64,000 nt of DNA from positions 452,001 to 516,000 of the forward strand of contig JADJXL010000001.1 in assembly GCA_016715885.1 (NCBI GenBank). Direction: 5' to 3'. Origin of the DNA: Polyangiaceae bacterium (GTDB lineage: Bacteria; Myxococcota_A; Polyangia; Polyangiales; Polyangiaceae). The notes under the pieces are model-generated. The model was not told the origin of the DNA, did not search any database, and saw only the letters and a list, made by a program, of their open reading frames with translations. The position numbers and the translations under genes were made by a program. Positions 43,801 to 51,956 of this stretch are shown one piece after another. How positions within the stretch are numbered: position 1 is the first letter of the stretch; each line of letters starts with the position of its first letter.

Positions 43801-44524
43801 GTTTGGCGGCGAAGAGCCCGCGCGAGGGCGTGCCTCGGCGATCTCGGTGGATTCCGCCTTTGCCGCGGAGGAGCGGGACATCAGGCCCATCGAGGGGCTA
43901 CTCGAGACCAAGTTCGAGGTGGATGAAGCGCTGCTCTGCGGGAGCCAGCAAATCGATCGGCAAAAGGCCGAGGCGCGGGCCAATGCATGTTTGCAGAGAT
44001 TCGCGGAGCTCATCAAGCTTCTGGGATCGAAGATCCGCATCGATTGGCACAACGTGAGCCCTGACGGCGAGTATGTCGGGACGACATATCGTCGAGGCCC
44101 CAAGGTGCTTCGCCCCGAGGAGCGAGACAAACCTGGTCGAAATGGCGTGCGGCAGCAGCCCATCCTGCTGTATGTGGAGGGGGCTCCCATGGGTGGACGG
44201 GCACTCATTCACTTGACGAGCCCTGTGGGTCGGATTGATGAGGACCGGCTTGTCGAGCTTTTCGGTCACCAGACAAACCTTGCTGGCACGCGTATTTGCC
44301 TCGTCGAGGAGTCGAAGGACGGCCCGACGAGCTACACGGTAACGGTGGAGGGAGATATTTTATTGGATCCGCAGGAGACGGACGTAGAGGAGCTTTACGA
44401 TCTCATTGCGGCGGTGGCTCTCGGGGCCGATGATGTGGAGGGCGTTTTCTTGTCGGAGGAAGACCGCGCATTCGAGAGTTTTGCGCCCGATCTGCGGAAG
44501 GAGCGCGATCATGGGGCACATTGA
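40886..44524 (+). CDS. SNF2-type helicase/translocase of the operon
   Basis: 1212 aa from ATG 40886, after GAGGAGG and overlapping the PLD gene by 4 nt. Lobe 1: ADEVGMGKT (Walker A, 53-61), VIAPKQNIQEKW (Ia), DEAH (216-219), LFLSATPLE (III, ~265-273). Lobe 2: ALIFVRRVASV, TTDVLKEGEDLH (V), EMEQKTGRIDRIGS (VI, GRIDR 913-917). About 350 residues, charged and helical, separate the start of lobe 2 from motif V, far longer than in RapA/SNF2 proteins. A ~250-residue C-terminal domain follows. It is likely an ATP-driven dsDNA translocase that directs the PLD protein. Confidence 0.9.
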   Translation: MKKDIARIGLDEAKKLLDFRANGVIERDIADGQLRGAVALHNILASEGFAYLADEVGMGKTYIALGVLCLLRFAHPNLRVLVIAPKQNIQEKWLKDWKNLVKTNYRATDLLVRSFQGLPTRPAIVCSNLVHWAIEAVKNPDRDTFIRLPSFSFGLSQDKGKAREGKQALWNKLAKGAPMLKRIDLDPASLDNDAFKDAFARGVNALLPHYDLVIVDEAHNLKHGYGEVGRVSSRNRLLALTLGSATDGAHEAFPSYGRRFDRVLFLSATPLESDYAELYRQLALFGFGEAVKDLHGEAAEEHAKKILIRRLTRIHVAGEPHTKNMYRREWRGGGVTMHDEPLEIPNDEQRLTVALVQRKVAEVIRHPKFDKTFQMGMLASFESFGQTAGRKKRDAAREGDAVFAGSDQTDEPEEREGADVDIIGRLRQSYSKNVEDRGLPHPKMDAVVASLVDASLGSVFDQGDKALIFVRRVASVREIGDKLRHGYDAWIEDKLRQELGEAMSGELRKIFEEYRDWRRSRGAAQQQNEEARVEPQGDENTGEAELVPEERREELDELDDDVTFFAWFFRGKGPEKRFSGASFRNNQLQGETSPFGTFFEENYVALLLGPAALQDPLGTLVQAVDEDRGRLTERLRGIAATQVQKRRGEISRRAYFEAYQAAALVALAEARSFRDKQRAETLLEWRFPGAKREPEVDVKHSFPGPEAYLGVRTFFSEVERRPALAQSLFPEKIADSREFARDRELRRELLAHAARLGHSFITLFSLAARMFGSLEARRAERGQDYATRLIDQYCDRLETERGKPGFSAMRELESIAEHFHEIFRLNFEKAAEAKNTEAIRKLIRDELSSQRPVAGMSGGVTPRIVKQFRMPGYPVVLVTTDVLKEGEDLHTFCSKVIHYGIAWNPSEMEQKTGRIDRIGSATHRRLAKLEGRINEHEKLQTQYPYLLETVERLQMARLFRKMNKFVRSMHTSFGGEEPARGRASAISVDSAFAAEERDIRPIEGLLETKFEVDEALLCGSQQIDRQKAEARANACLQRFAELIKLLGSKIRIDWHNVSPDGEYVGTTYRRGPKVLRPEERDKPGRNGVRQQPILLYVEGAPMGGRALIHLTSPVGRIDEDRLVELFGHQTNLAGTRICLVEESKDGPTSYTVTVEGDILLDPQETDVEELYDLIAAVALGADDVEGVFLSEEDRAFESFAPDLRKERDHGAH

Positions 44525-44942
44525 AGCGTTATTCCAAGAGGCTTGCGCATTGCGCGCCGCCGAGGTTTCTCTCGAGCTTCATCGCGACAGCGTGGAGGTG
44601 ATATGGCCCAAGCTCGGGCGCGGTCACGAGGTGCGCTTTCTTCAGGACAATGTGAGCGACACCCTCATGCTCGTCGCGCTCGTCGCACGCGCGGCGCAGA
44701 TCGAAAAGATCTCCCAATCCGATCTCTGCCGGATTATGCTTCTGCAAAACCGGGCCACGCGGGTCGTCGCATTCCGCCGCACCGTGCTACATGGCCACAT
44801 CGAAGCGACCGTTGTTTGTCGAGCAAGCACGCTCTCCAGCGAGGAACTACAGTATTATTTGCTCATCGTGGCGCGGGAGGCCGATCGGCTGGAGCTCGTG
44901 CTCACGGGGACGGACGCGCGCCTGCGGGGGCGTTCTCGCTGA
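44511..44942 (+). CDS. Small YbjN/secretion-chaperone-like protein ending the operon
   Basis: 143 aa from ATG 44511, with GGAAGGAG about 7 nt upstream; it overlaps the helicase gene by 14 nt. The pattern is an N-terminal helix, a beta strand pair, helix LMLVALVARAAQIEKIS, strands (RATRVVAFRRTVLHGHIEATVVC), then helix LSSEELQYYLLIVAREADRLE. It resembles YbjN and type III secretion chaperone folds, in which dimers bind a partner protein. This is a fold-level impression, not a motif match. It may be a chaperone or inhibitor of another component. It ends the operon; 149 nt follow before the next gene. Confidence 0.7.
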   Translation: MGHIEALFQEACALRAAEVSLELHRDSVEVIWPKLGRGHEVRFLQDNVSDTLMLVALVARAAQIEKISQSDLCRIMLLQNRATRVVAFRRTVLHGHIEATVVCRASTLSSEELQYYLLIVAREADRLELVLTGTDARLRGRSR

Positions 44943-45091
44943 ACAGGCTGCTGGTAGGGTGAGGCGCGTGATGCGACCCTCGGCAAGTGGCGGGCATCAT
45001 TCGATAAAAATTGTCCTTTGCCAAGGTCGTAAAGGCTTCACGATCGGATTGGATGTGTGTTACTACCGCGATCCAGGAGAACGAACGACAT

Positions 45092-46801
45092 ATGAATGCC
45101 CGCATTGGTTTGCTTGCGTCGTCGCTTCTCTCTGCGGCTTGTCACGTCTCGCCCGCTCCGCATTGGGTACCTAATGGGACGGCGGAAAAGTCGTATCCGG
45201 CAGCGCCCGCGGCGTCGACATTCGAGCCCGATGCGCCGTTTGTCCGAGGGCAGGTGGTGCTCGATCCCGAGCCGGCTCCGCTGCCCGAAGGTGCAATTCG
45301 GCGACTTGGAACGACGCGCCTCAGAACGGCGGGAGCAGCAAGTTGCACGGTACTCACGCCCGATGGCTCGACGCTTTTCGTTTGTCGCAACATTTACGAC
45401 GCGCCCCAATTGGGCATGCACGATATCGATATTTTCGATGTCGCTACCGGTCGTTTTCGCGGAGTCGTACGAGACGCGCCTTCGGCTCCCATTTTTGCGC
45501 CGGATGGTCAATTTGGTCTGTGCGTCTCGCAATACAATCGACCGGGGTCGATATTCGATCCGCGCACGGGCGCCATTTGGCAGCAGGTCACGTCGACGCA
45601 AGTGCGTCTCGCGGCATCTGGACGGCGACTCGTTGGAACAGATGGCAAGAATCTTTTGATTTACGATATCGATGCGCCAAACATGCCTCGCGTCATTGCG
45701 ACACCCATGCCGGCCCAAGAACTGGCCGTCGCGGTGGATGGTCGCGTCGCCGCGTGGTCACGAGATGGGGCTGCCGGGGGGATTGCCGTCCTCGAGCCCG
45801 ATGGCATTACGTTAAAGACAATCGGTACGCGAGCGCGCGTGCGCACGGCCTTCTTGAGCCCTCGGCCGGGGAATGTCGTCATCGAAACGCTAGTTGGTAT
45901 GGAAATCGTCACGCCGACGGCGCGCGTGGAGGTTCCTTTTCCCCCGGAATTCAACGTGCAAAGGTGGCCCCTGCAAGGCCACATGTCACCGGATGGCGCC
46001 AATTTATTTGTGTACTTCTATGATAGGCGAGATTCTCGACCGATGACGGGGCGTCTCGATATCGTCGCAGGAAAGTGGTTCATCGGAACGCCGCCAACGA
46101 GTGGGCAGCCACGGTTTTCCGAGCGCTTTGCATTCACGGACGAAAAGGACAAAGAAACGGGTTGGCTTGCGATCGGTGTGCACGACATGATCACGGGTCA
46201 GCGCCTTGGGGCGTTCGAGGATAAGGTTGGTTCCATCCGCAGAACACCCCAGCAAACGGTCGTTGCATTTGCTCACGGCAATGCAGCGTTTCTTTGGGAC
46301 TTGAAAGCGAGTGTGCGACTACATGATTATCACGGTCATTTCGGCAGCGATCTTTTCCTTGCGCCGTCTCCCGACAACCGCACAATCGCATCGATGTCGC
46401 CGAATGATGATCTCGTGTATGTTTGGGACCTCGACACGGGCGCAGTCGTGCATCGATTCGAGGGACAGCGGCGGGCACTGGATGAAGGGATCGCATATCA
46501 TCCAAATGGGAAGTTGCTTGCGGTAGGATCGACGCTTTTCGATTTGGAATCGGGTCGTGTGCGGCAACGATTTCCGGCAACGCCGGCGCGTGGGGCCGCG
46601 TTTTCCCCGGATGGAGCGCGATTGGCCATTGCAATGGACTTGAAACCTCCCAGCATTGCCGTATTCGACACGGCTTCGGGAGCGCCGGTGCTGACGGTTC
46701 CAACGGATTACGAATGGCTCCACGAACAGCGAAGCCATCATGAAGGGAAGAACAAGTCGATGCGCCACATCGTGTCGAGCACGCTCGTCGTCATGCCATG
46801 A
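45092..46801 (+). CDS. WD40-like beta-propeller lipoprotein
   Basis: 569 aa from ATG 45092, which gives a lipoprotein signal with lipobox SAAC (Cys ~17); the frame is open 27 codons upstream. The body is built of repeated beta-propeller blades: FLSPRPGNVVI, HMSPDGANLFVYFYDRRD, SPNDDLVYVWDLDTGAVVHRFEG and FSPDGARLAIAMDL...IAVFDTASGAPVL. It probably provides a protein-binding platform on the envelope. Its 3' end overlaps the convergent DinB-like gene by 11 nt. Function unknown. Confidence 0.8.
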   Translation: MNARIGLLASSLLSAACHVSPAPHWVPNGTAEKSYPAAPAASTFEPDAPFVRGQVVLDPEPAPLPEGAIRRLGTTRLRTAGAASCTVLTPDGSTLFVCRNIYDAPQLGMHDIDIFDVATGRFRGVVRDAPSAPIFAPDGQFGLCVSQYNRPGSIFDPRTGAIWQQVTSTQVRLAASGRRLVGTDGKNLLIYDIDAPNMPRVIATPMPAQELAVAVDGRVAAWSRDGAAGGIAVLEPDGITLKTIGTRARVRTAFLSPRPGNVVIETLVGMEIVTPTARVEVPFPPEFNVQRWPLQGHMSPDGANLFVYFYDRRDSRPMTGRLDIVAGKWFIGTPPTSGQPRFSERFAFTDEKDKETGWLAIGVHDMITGQRLGAFEDKVGSIRRTPQQTVVAFAHGNAAFLWDLKASVRLHDYHGHFGSDLFLAPSPDNRTIASMSPNDDLVYVWDLDTGAVVHRFEGQRRALDEGIAYHPNGKLLAVGSTLFDLESGRVRQRFPATPARGAAFSPDGARLAIAMDLKPPSIAVFDTASGAPVLTVPTDYEWLHEQRSHHEGKNKSMRHIVSSTLVVMP

Positions 46802-47624
46802 TCGTGACCATCGTGAAGAGCGGCGCCGCGAAAGACTCGTTGCCTCGCACGATTGCACGCGAAAGCGCAGCCTTTGCATCGATGCCCTTCGTCCAAAGTC
46901 GCCAAGCGGTGTCTGCATCGAGCTCGACGTATGTCGTGGGTTTGGTTTGACAATCGGTCGCGAGCGCCCAGCGATCACCATCGCATACGAGATGCCATTT
47001 TCCGCCGGCTTCTCCGCTGATCGCGATCTCGACGGTCGTCCCATCCGCTGCTCGAGTGTTGCGAAATGCGTGCGGCGCACCGCGAAGAAACGTGTCGAGC
47101 ACGGGATGCAAAAACCTGCGCTCCTTGAACCCCGGACGACCCACGGCATCGCGAATCTGCTGCTGATGATGCCACTTTTCCGTGTACTCGCGCGCCATGT
47201 CGAACCAACTCTCCGACCACTCTTCACCCGCCCACGCGACGCCGAACGGCGATGGAGCGTGTGGTTCGAGGCTCGAGAAAAGCGCCGCGACCTCTTCGTC
47301 CGCTCGCATCATGAGATCCATGAGCACCCGAGGACTCAGGCGTTTGGCCGCCATGATCCATTCCCGATTGAGCTCTTGCACGAACGCCACCATGTCCGCG
47401 AACGACCGCATGTCGGGCGCCTGCAAAAAGTGACCATCGCGCTGTATCGACAAGCGTCGTAGCGATCCATCGAGCAGGTGCGCGACGAGGTCTTTCACGT
47501 TGCGATCGGCATGAACGGTGGGTTTGGACCAATCATCCGGGGACAAAGCACCGCAAAGATCCAGAAGGCCGGCGTTGATTTCGCGGAAAAGATGACGGGT
47601 TTCGATAGGCGACAAAGGCAGCAC
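46791..47624 (-). CDS. DinB/maleylpyruvate-isomerase N-terminal-like protein
   Basis: 277 aa. The start (LSPDDWSKPTVHADRNVKDLVAHLLDGSLRR) and the segment YTEKWHHQQQIRDAVGRPG fit the MDMPI/DinB four-helix fold with its metal-binding histidines (HLL, WHHQQ). A C-terminal ~100-residue beta domain follows (DGTTVEIAISGEAGGKWHLVCDGD..., AALSRAIVRGNESFA), like the SCP2-type domain often fused to MDMPI_N. Members are thiol-dependent isomerases or transferases. Actinobacterial ones use mycothiol; the cofactor here is unknown. Confidence 0.75.
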   Translation of the reverse strand: MLPLSPIETRHLFREINAGLLDLCGALSPDDWSKPTVHADRNVKDLVAHLLDGSLRRLSIQRDGHFLQAPDMRSFADMVAFVQELNREWIMAAKRLSPRVLMDLMMRADEEVAALFSSLEPHAPSPFGVAWAGEEWSESWFDMAREYTEKWHHQQQIRDAVGRPGFKERRFLHPVLDTFLRGAPHAFRNTRAADGTTVEIAISGEAGGKWHLVCDGDRWALATDCQTKPTTYVELDADTAWRLWTKGIDAKAALSRAIVRGNESFAAPLFTMVTIMA

Positions 47625-47737
47625 GCCTCGATGTTACAGCGATCGGGCAAGAAAAACCAAGCCTCGAGCGTGCCCACTTGCAATTGCTTCGCAGGTCGAC
47701 CAGAACGGTGTACGGTTTGCCTTACTGGAGGTTCACG

Positions 47738-48397
47738 ATGAAGCTTGACGTAGAATTGGCTCGGCGTTCGACGGGGGCGGCAAGATTACTCCCTGCGCCC
47801 GTGGCGCTTGGAGCATTGGTCATTGCGGCGGCTCTTCATTCGATTGCGTGTGAGGCGGAAGTGCAGGACCAGAGCACGACCGCCGCATCGAGCAGCTCGG
47901 GATCGGCCGGGGCAGGGGGCATGGCGGGCGCTGGCGGCAGCGGCGGAACGGCTGGGAATGGCGGAATGGGCGGCAATGGTGGAGCCGTCGTGCCCGACGA
48001 TGGCGGATCGGGGGACGTCGCGTATTCGGCGTACAATCTCTTCACGCACGTGCCGCGTTTCATCATTTTCAAGACCGACCCCGTGCAAAATCTTTGTTTT
48101 CGCATTTGGGTCGAGGGCTTTAGTGGCGGCGGACCTCTCATGATTGACGTGACCGCTCCATGGGCCGCAAGTCACGCGGAAGTGACGAACGACATCAGCG
48201 ACTGCGTGATGTCCAGTGGTTTTCCCCCGCAGCCGATGACCTCTGCGCCCGCGAGCTCCGGCAACGGCACAATCGTCGTCGAAGGCACATTCCCGTGTTC
48301 CGTATCCGTTCATGCGAACATTACGTTCGATACGTCGGAGCCCATGACCGAAGCATTCGACGTGGATGCATTGCCAGTCGACGGGGGATGTGGTTGA
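47738..48397 (+). CDS. Surface lipoprotein with Gly-rich linker
   Basis: 219 aa from ATG 47738, with GGAGG 7 nt upstream. Lipobox HSIAC, then a Ser/Gly/Ala linker (ASSSSGSAGAGG..., GGNGG) like those of the other lipoproteins here. A ~130-residue beta-rich domain with paired cysteines follows (NLCFRIWVEGF, SDCVMSS, FPCSVSVHANITF, GGCG). It may be an exported adhesion or matrix component. No family is recognised. Confidence 0.75.
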   Translation: MKLDVELARRSTGAARLLPAPVALGALVIAAALHSIACEAEVQDQSTTAASSSSGSAGAGGMAGAGGSGGTAGNGGMGGNGGAVVPDDGGSGDVAYSAYNLFTHVPRFIIFKTDPVQNLCFRIWVEGFSGGGPLMIDVTAPWAASHAEVTNDISDCVMSSGFPPQPMTSAPASSGNGTIVVEGTFPCSVSVHANITFDTSEPMTEAFDVDALPVDGGCG

Positions 48398-48434
48398 TTG
48401 CGGGCGGTCTCGAGAAGGTTCCTGGAGGTTTTTC

Positions 48435-48815
48435 GTGCAATCGGATGACGAGAGTGACAACAAGGGCATTCATCCCGTAGACTTCGTGCTCATGCTCGTT
48501 GTGCTGTCGTTTTCCGCGGCGCTCGTGCTCCTGGACCGTTTTGCGATTCCCGCGTTCATCAATACGTACAAGGAATTCAGTTCCGACGTGCCTTTCGTCA
48601 CGCGCGCCGTGCTTTCGCATGTCGTGCCGCTCGGTACGGCGGTCGCCGCCGTCATCGTTGGTGCTCTCGGCATGGTCGCGCGTCATCGCGGATCGAATGC
48701 ATTGGCGCTGTCGCTCGGTTTGGCCGGGATAGCCATTGGCCTCGGTGGGATCGTCTTCTGCTTTTACGCCTTGTACGTCCCCGTCTTCGATATGGCCGGC
48801 AAAATTCAACCTTGA
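48435..48815 (+). CDS. Small membrane protein
   Basis: 126 aa from GTG 48435, with GGAGG 6 nt upstream. Three hydrophobic segments: FVLMLVVLSFSAALVLLD, VVPLGTAVAAVIVGALGMVA and LALSLGLAGIAIGLGGIVFCFYALYV. The hydrophilic N-terminus (QSDDESDNKG) is probably cytoplasmic. No family is recognised. It lies 37 nt after the linker lipoprotein gene and is probably co-transcribed with it. Its stop faces the M28 peptidase gene. Confidence 0.65.
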   Translation: MQSDDESDNKGIHPVDFVLMLVVLSFSAALVLLDRFAIPAFINTYKEFSSDVPFVTRAVLSHVVPLGTAVAAVIVGALGMVARHRGSNALALSLGLAGIAIGLGGIVFCFYALYVPVFDMAGKIQP

Positions 48816-48822
48816 ATGCCGT

Positions 48823-51120
48823 TCAAAATTGCGCCGCCGTCGCGACGAACGTCGAATTCGACAGGCGAAATGGCATGGGCATTCGGTCTGCCGGAGGTTT
48901 GTCTTGCAGCAAGTTTTCGGGTAGCTCGTACGTGCGATCCACGACGCGCACCGTTACTTTGGCGCTTCCCGTCACATCGATCGACCATTCGATGCCTTCC
49001 GGCGGCAAACCTTGGAAGGTAAAACCCCAGGGGTCGTCTCCCGGCCATGACGACGGTTTGTCCTCGTCAATCGTTTGACCATCGATCGTTGCTCGTAGGA
49101 TAGGTGATTGCGATGCTACCGTGACGAGCACGAACGGTGCACCTCGCGCCGAGCGCAACCGCATTCGCAGCGTGCGCACGCCACTCTGCGTTTCGTCCGC
49201 GACTTTTTCGAGGATTGGTGCGGCAAGGTCGGCAATGGGCGCAGGTCCTTCGCGCGCAATCATCCCTTGCCCAGGCAGCGGAAAACTCGGCAGAAATACT
49301 TCCTTCGTCGCATGCGCCGCGACCCACGGGTCCGCGTGTTCGTCGGAGGATAGCCATACGGCCTTTTGCGCTGCGGCATCGAGCGCATACGCAAGACAAA
49401 CGGGGCGCGGTGACTCTGGCGAAAAACCGGCGCGAATCACGGCAATCATGAAAGCAGCGGCAAACGCGGCGCTCGTGGCAAGCACCGGCCACTTCGATCG
49501 CGCGGCACCGAGCAGTTCCCAGAGGGGCGCTACAAGGCTCGCGATCAGCGCGACGAAACCCGCGGCAATTGCCGATCGAGGCAGACCGAGCGCGACGAAA
49601 AGCAGATAAGGAACGGGTACGGCGACGAGGATGAGCGGCAAGGCCGCGACGATCATGGCAAGCGCGGTTGTTTGGGGACGGTTTTGTTCTGGGTCGAAGC
49701 GAAGCAGATAGAGACAAAGGAGGAGTTGTGATAGTGCTGGAATTGCGAATAGGTAGCTCGCGCCGGGAAGCCATATTGTCGTAACGAGCGCGAGGACCAC
49801 CCAGGAGAGAATGGCGCCGACTGCAAGGTCCCACCAAGAATGATGGCGCCGAAGTGACGCATACGTGCCAATGCAAAAGGTTGCGCCAAGGAAAACGAAT
49901 GCTGCGCGGATGAACGTCGGATCTGCAGGATCGCCGCGATAGGCGCCGAACGCTGGCAACAACGCGCGCAGAGCAAGGGAAGCACCGCCTGCCAGGGTTG
50001 CCGTTGCAGCCACGGACGCCAGAATACCGATCAATCCTGCAAAAATACCGAAAGTCCTTGTCTTCTTGTGACGCATGGTGATTGCAAATACGATTCCGAA
50101 AAGAATCAGCGTCGCAGCCGCGATGAACCAGTTGGCTCGTTCGGGAAAAACCAAAACGCCAATTGCGGGCAGGTCAAAATAAAAAACGCGTTCCGGGGCA
50201 AACTCGTTCAGGTTCGCATCACCAAACGATCGCGCAAGCGCCACAGCTTGCGTGCCCGCGTGCCTGACGCTGCGTGGATCGAGGTAATCCACACGGTCGG
50301 TCGGAGCGTGATAATGGGCAACACCGTCGGCAAAAGCAAAGTTCAGGCCTTTCTTTCCGGCGAGCAAAAACGGACGCAAATCGGTTTCGTGACCAAGGCG
50401 CCGCGACACTTCGGGAAATAATGAAGATGCCACGGGAAATGACGCATTGGCCGCGAAATGCCGCACGAGCCCGCCCGCGTCGGCGCTCGTTTCGATGAGC
50501 CCCACCGGGCCGCGCACGCCACGCGCGTCGAAGTTCAGCACGAGCTCGATGGTTTTGGCGAGAGGATGTTCCGCGACAAACGCTCGGCTCCCGAGCACGC
50601 CAGCTTCTTCGCCGTCCATGAACAAGAAAAGCACGTCATTACGAAGTGCCGGACCCGATTGCAACAAACGCGCAGTTTCGAGCAGCACGGCGACGCCCGA
50701 CGCATCGTCGGCAGCTCCTGGCGCATTCGGTACGGAATCGTAATGAGCGGAGAGCGCGACGGCGCTGCCCGGAGTTTGTCCTGGAATTTTGCCAATCACA
50801 TTGACGACGCGTCCCACGTCGTACGGTACGCCCCAGCGCGTGTTGATCCTGGTTGCGTGCTGGATTTCGACGGGCAGTCCCATTCGCTTCGCTTCTGCGA
50901 TGATGTATTCCCGTGCTGCCGCGTGAAATGGGGTTCCAACCGGACGCGGTCGCGCCGCGAGAGCTTCTACGTGCTCGAGTGCACGCGTCGCGGAAAACTC
51001 CTCACTAGACGCATGATCGACAGGAATCGCCGGTGGATCGGTGAGACGGATACGCAGGACGACGAGCGCGACGAGCAGCGCGGCAATGCCCACGCACAGA
51101 GCACGCGGGGCGCGGTTCAT
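48823..51120 (-). CDS. Membrane-bound M28-family aminopeptidase
   Basis: 765 aa from ATG 51120, overlapping the upstream stop by 4 nt (ATGA). One N-terminal membrane segment (~11-24) is followed by the M28 peptidase: zinc ligands H126 (SAHYDS), D138 (GAADDASG), E171/E172 (DGEEAG), D198 (NFDARG) and H271 (HYHAPTD). After ~residue 310 come about eight hydrophobic helices, then a C-terminal soluble beta domain. The layout resembles eukaryotic ERMP1/Fxna and bacterial membrane M28 enzymes. It probably trims N-terminal residues from periplasmic peptides. Confidence 0.9.
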   Translation of the reverse strand: MNRAPRALCVGIAALLVALVVLRIRLTDPPAIPVDHASSEEFSATRALEHVEALAARPRPVGTPFHAAAREYIIAEAKRMGLPVEIQHATRINTRWGVPYDVGRVVNVIGKIPGQTPGSAVALSAHYDSVPNAPGAADDASGVAVLLETARLLQSGPALRNDVLFLFMDGEEAGVLGSRAFVAEHPLAKTIELVLNFDARGVRGPVGLIETSADAGGLVRHFAANASFPVASSLFPEVSRRLGHETDLRPFLLAGKKGLNFAFADGVAHYHAPTDRVDYLDPRSVRHAGTQAVALARSFGDANLNEFAPERVFYFDLPAIGVLVFPERANWFIAAATLILFGIVFAITMRHKKTRTFGIFAGLIGILASVAATATLAGGASLALRALLPAFGAYRGDPADPTFIRAAFVFLGATFCIGTYASLRRHHSWWDLAVGAILSWVVLALVTTIWLPGASYLFAIPALSQLLLCLYLLRFDPEQNRPQTTALAMIVAALPLILVAVPVPYLLFVALGLPRSAIAAGFVALIASLVAPLWELLGAARSKWPVLATSAAFAAAFMIAVIRAGFSPESPRPVCLAYALDAAAQKAVWLSSDEHADPWVAAHATKEVFLPSFPLPGQGMIAREGPAPIADLAAPILEKVADETQSGVRTLRMRLRSARGAPFVLVTVASQSPILRATIDGQTIDEDKPSSWPGDDPWGFTFQGLPPEGIEWSIDVTGSAKVTVRVVDRTYELPENLLQDKPPADRMPMPFRLSNSTFVATAAQF

Positions 51121-51734
51121 TTCGTCCGCACATAACGAAAATCGCAACGTTTCGCGCCCATTCCAATCGTGGATTCGCGTCGCAATTCGATGCCGACCAA
51201 ATGCTCCGCGACGAGATCATCGAGTCGGCAGATGACCGGCACGATTTCCGGAACTCCATGCTGCTTTGCGAAATTCACGATGGGACATGCGAGCACGTCG
51301 AATGCCATGACCGTCTCCGGCTCGTCGAGGTTTTCGAAACGAAACCCTTCCGGCTCATTGGTCTTCATCAAACGTTTTACGAGCAGGCTTCGTACCGGCC
51401 GGAGCTGATACATCGCATTGACCGCAGTGATCATGACCGGTCCGATGCGGTCGGCATAGGCATCCCGCAACATTCGTTCCGCCAGCACGAGCGCTGGATC
51501 TTGCTCCAGCGCAAAATCTTGTCGCAATGTTTGGTAGAGCGCGACGAGCGGCACGGCCGCCACGAAAAGTTTGCGGTTTGTCCGCTCATGGAAACGAGGC
51601 GTCGTTCGTTCGAGCGCGTAGTATCGCTTCCAAACGGCCGAGCTCAGGGCCTGTGCAGGTTCGTCCCCGAGCGATTCCGCAGCCGAACGTTGACCATGCT
51701 TTAGGATCATCTCCAGATACTCGTCAGGCGCCAT
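51117..51734 (-). CDS. L-2-amino-thiazoline-4-carboxylate (ATC) hydrolase-family protein
   Basis: 205 aa. The C-terminal block MAFDVLACPIVNFAKQHG, ICRLDDLVAEHLVGIELRRESTIGMGAKRCDFRY matches the ATC-hydrolase-like family: a helical N-terminal region and a conserved Cys in GxxxCDFR. The true reaction in most members is unknown; the named one converts ATC to cysteine intermediates. It is coupled to the M28 peptidase gene by a 4-nt overlap. That partnership could suggest peptide or thiazoline breakdown, but this is speculation. Confidence 0.75.
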   Translation of the reverse strand: MAPDEYLEMILKHGQRSAAESLGDEPAQALSSAVWKRYYALERTTPRFHERTNRKLFVAAVPLVALYQTLRQDFALEQDPALVLAERMLRDAYADRIGPVMITAVNAMYQLRPVRSLLVKRLMKTNEPEGFRFENLDEPETVMAFDVLACPIVNFAKQHGVPEIVPVICRLDDLVAEHLVGIELRRESTIGMGAKRCDFRYVRTK

Positions 51735-51956
51735 GTTTCTACGTTATCACCATCTACCGCCCCTGGCCTGACGTTTTTTCTCTCGAACCGTGCCCCGTCT
51801 CGGTTATGCTCCGCTTCGGTCGATCCGCCTGGATCCACGCTTCCCATTCGTTTGACAAGTCCTTTCCGTGTTTCACTGGACGATTTTGTGTAAGATGGCT
51901 CTCTGAATATTGTACATGCGCCGAAGTTGCCGTTCGCGGAGGAACAAGCTGGAACC

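Noticed and set aside
37555..44942. Calling the helicase-PLD operon DISARM or Mokosh
   Set aside because: There is no methylase, no DrmA or DrmB-like (DUF1998) protein and no kinase-like RNA helicase, and two of the four proteins are unrecognised. The shared PLD-plus-helicase theme is too little for a name.
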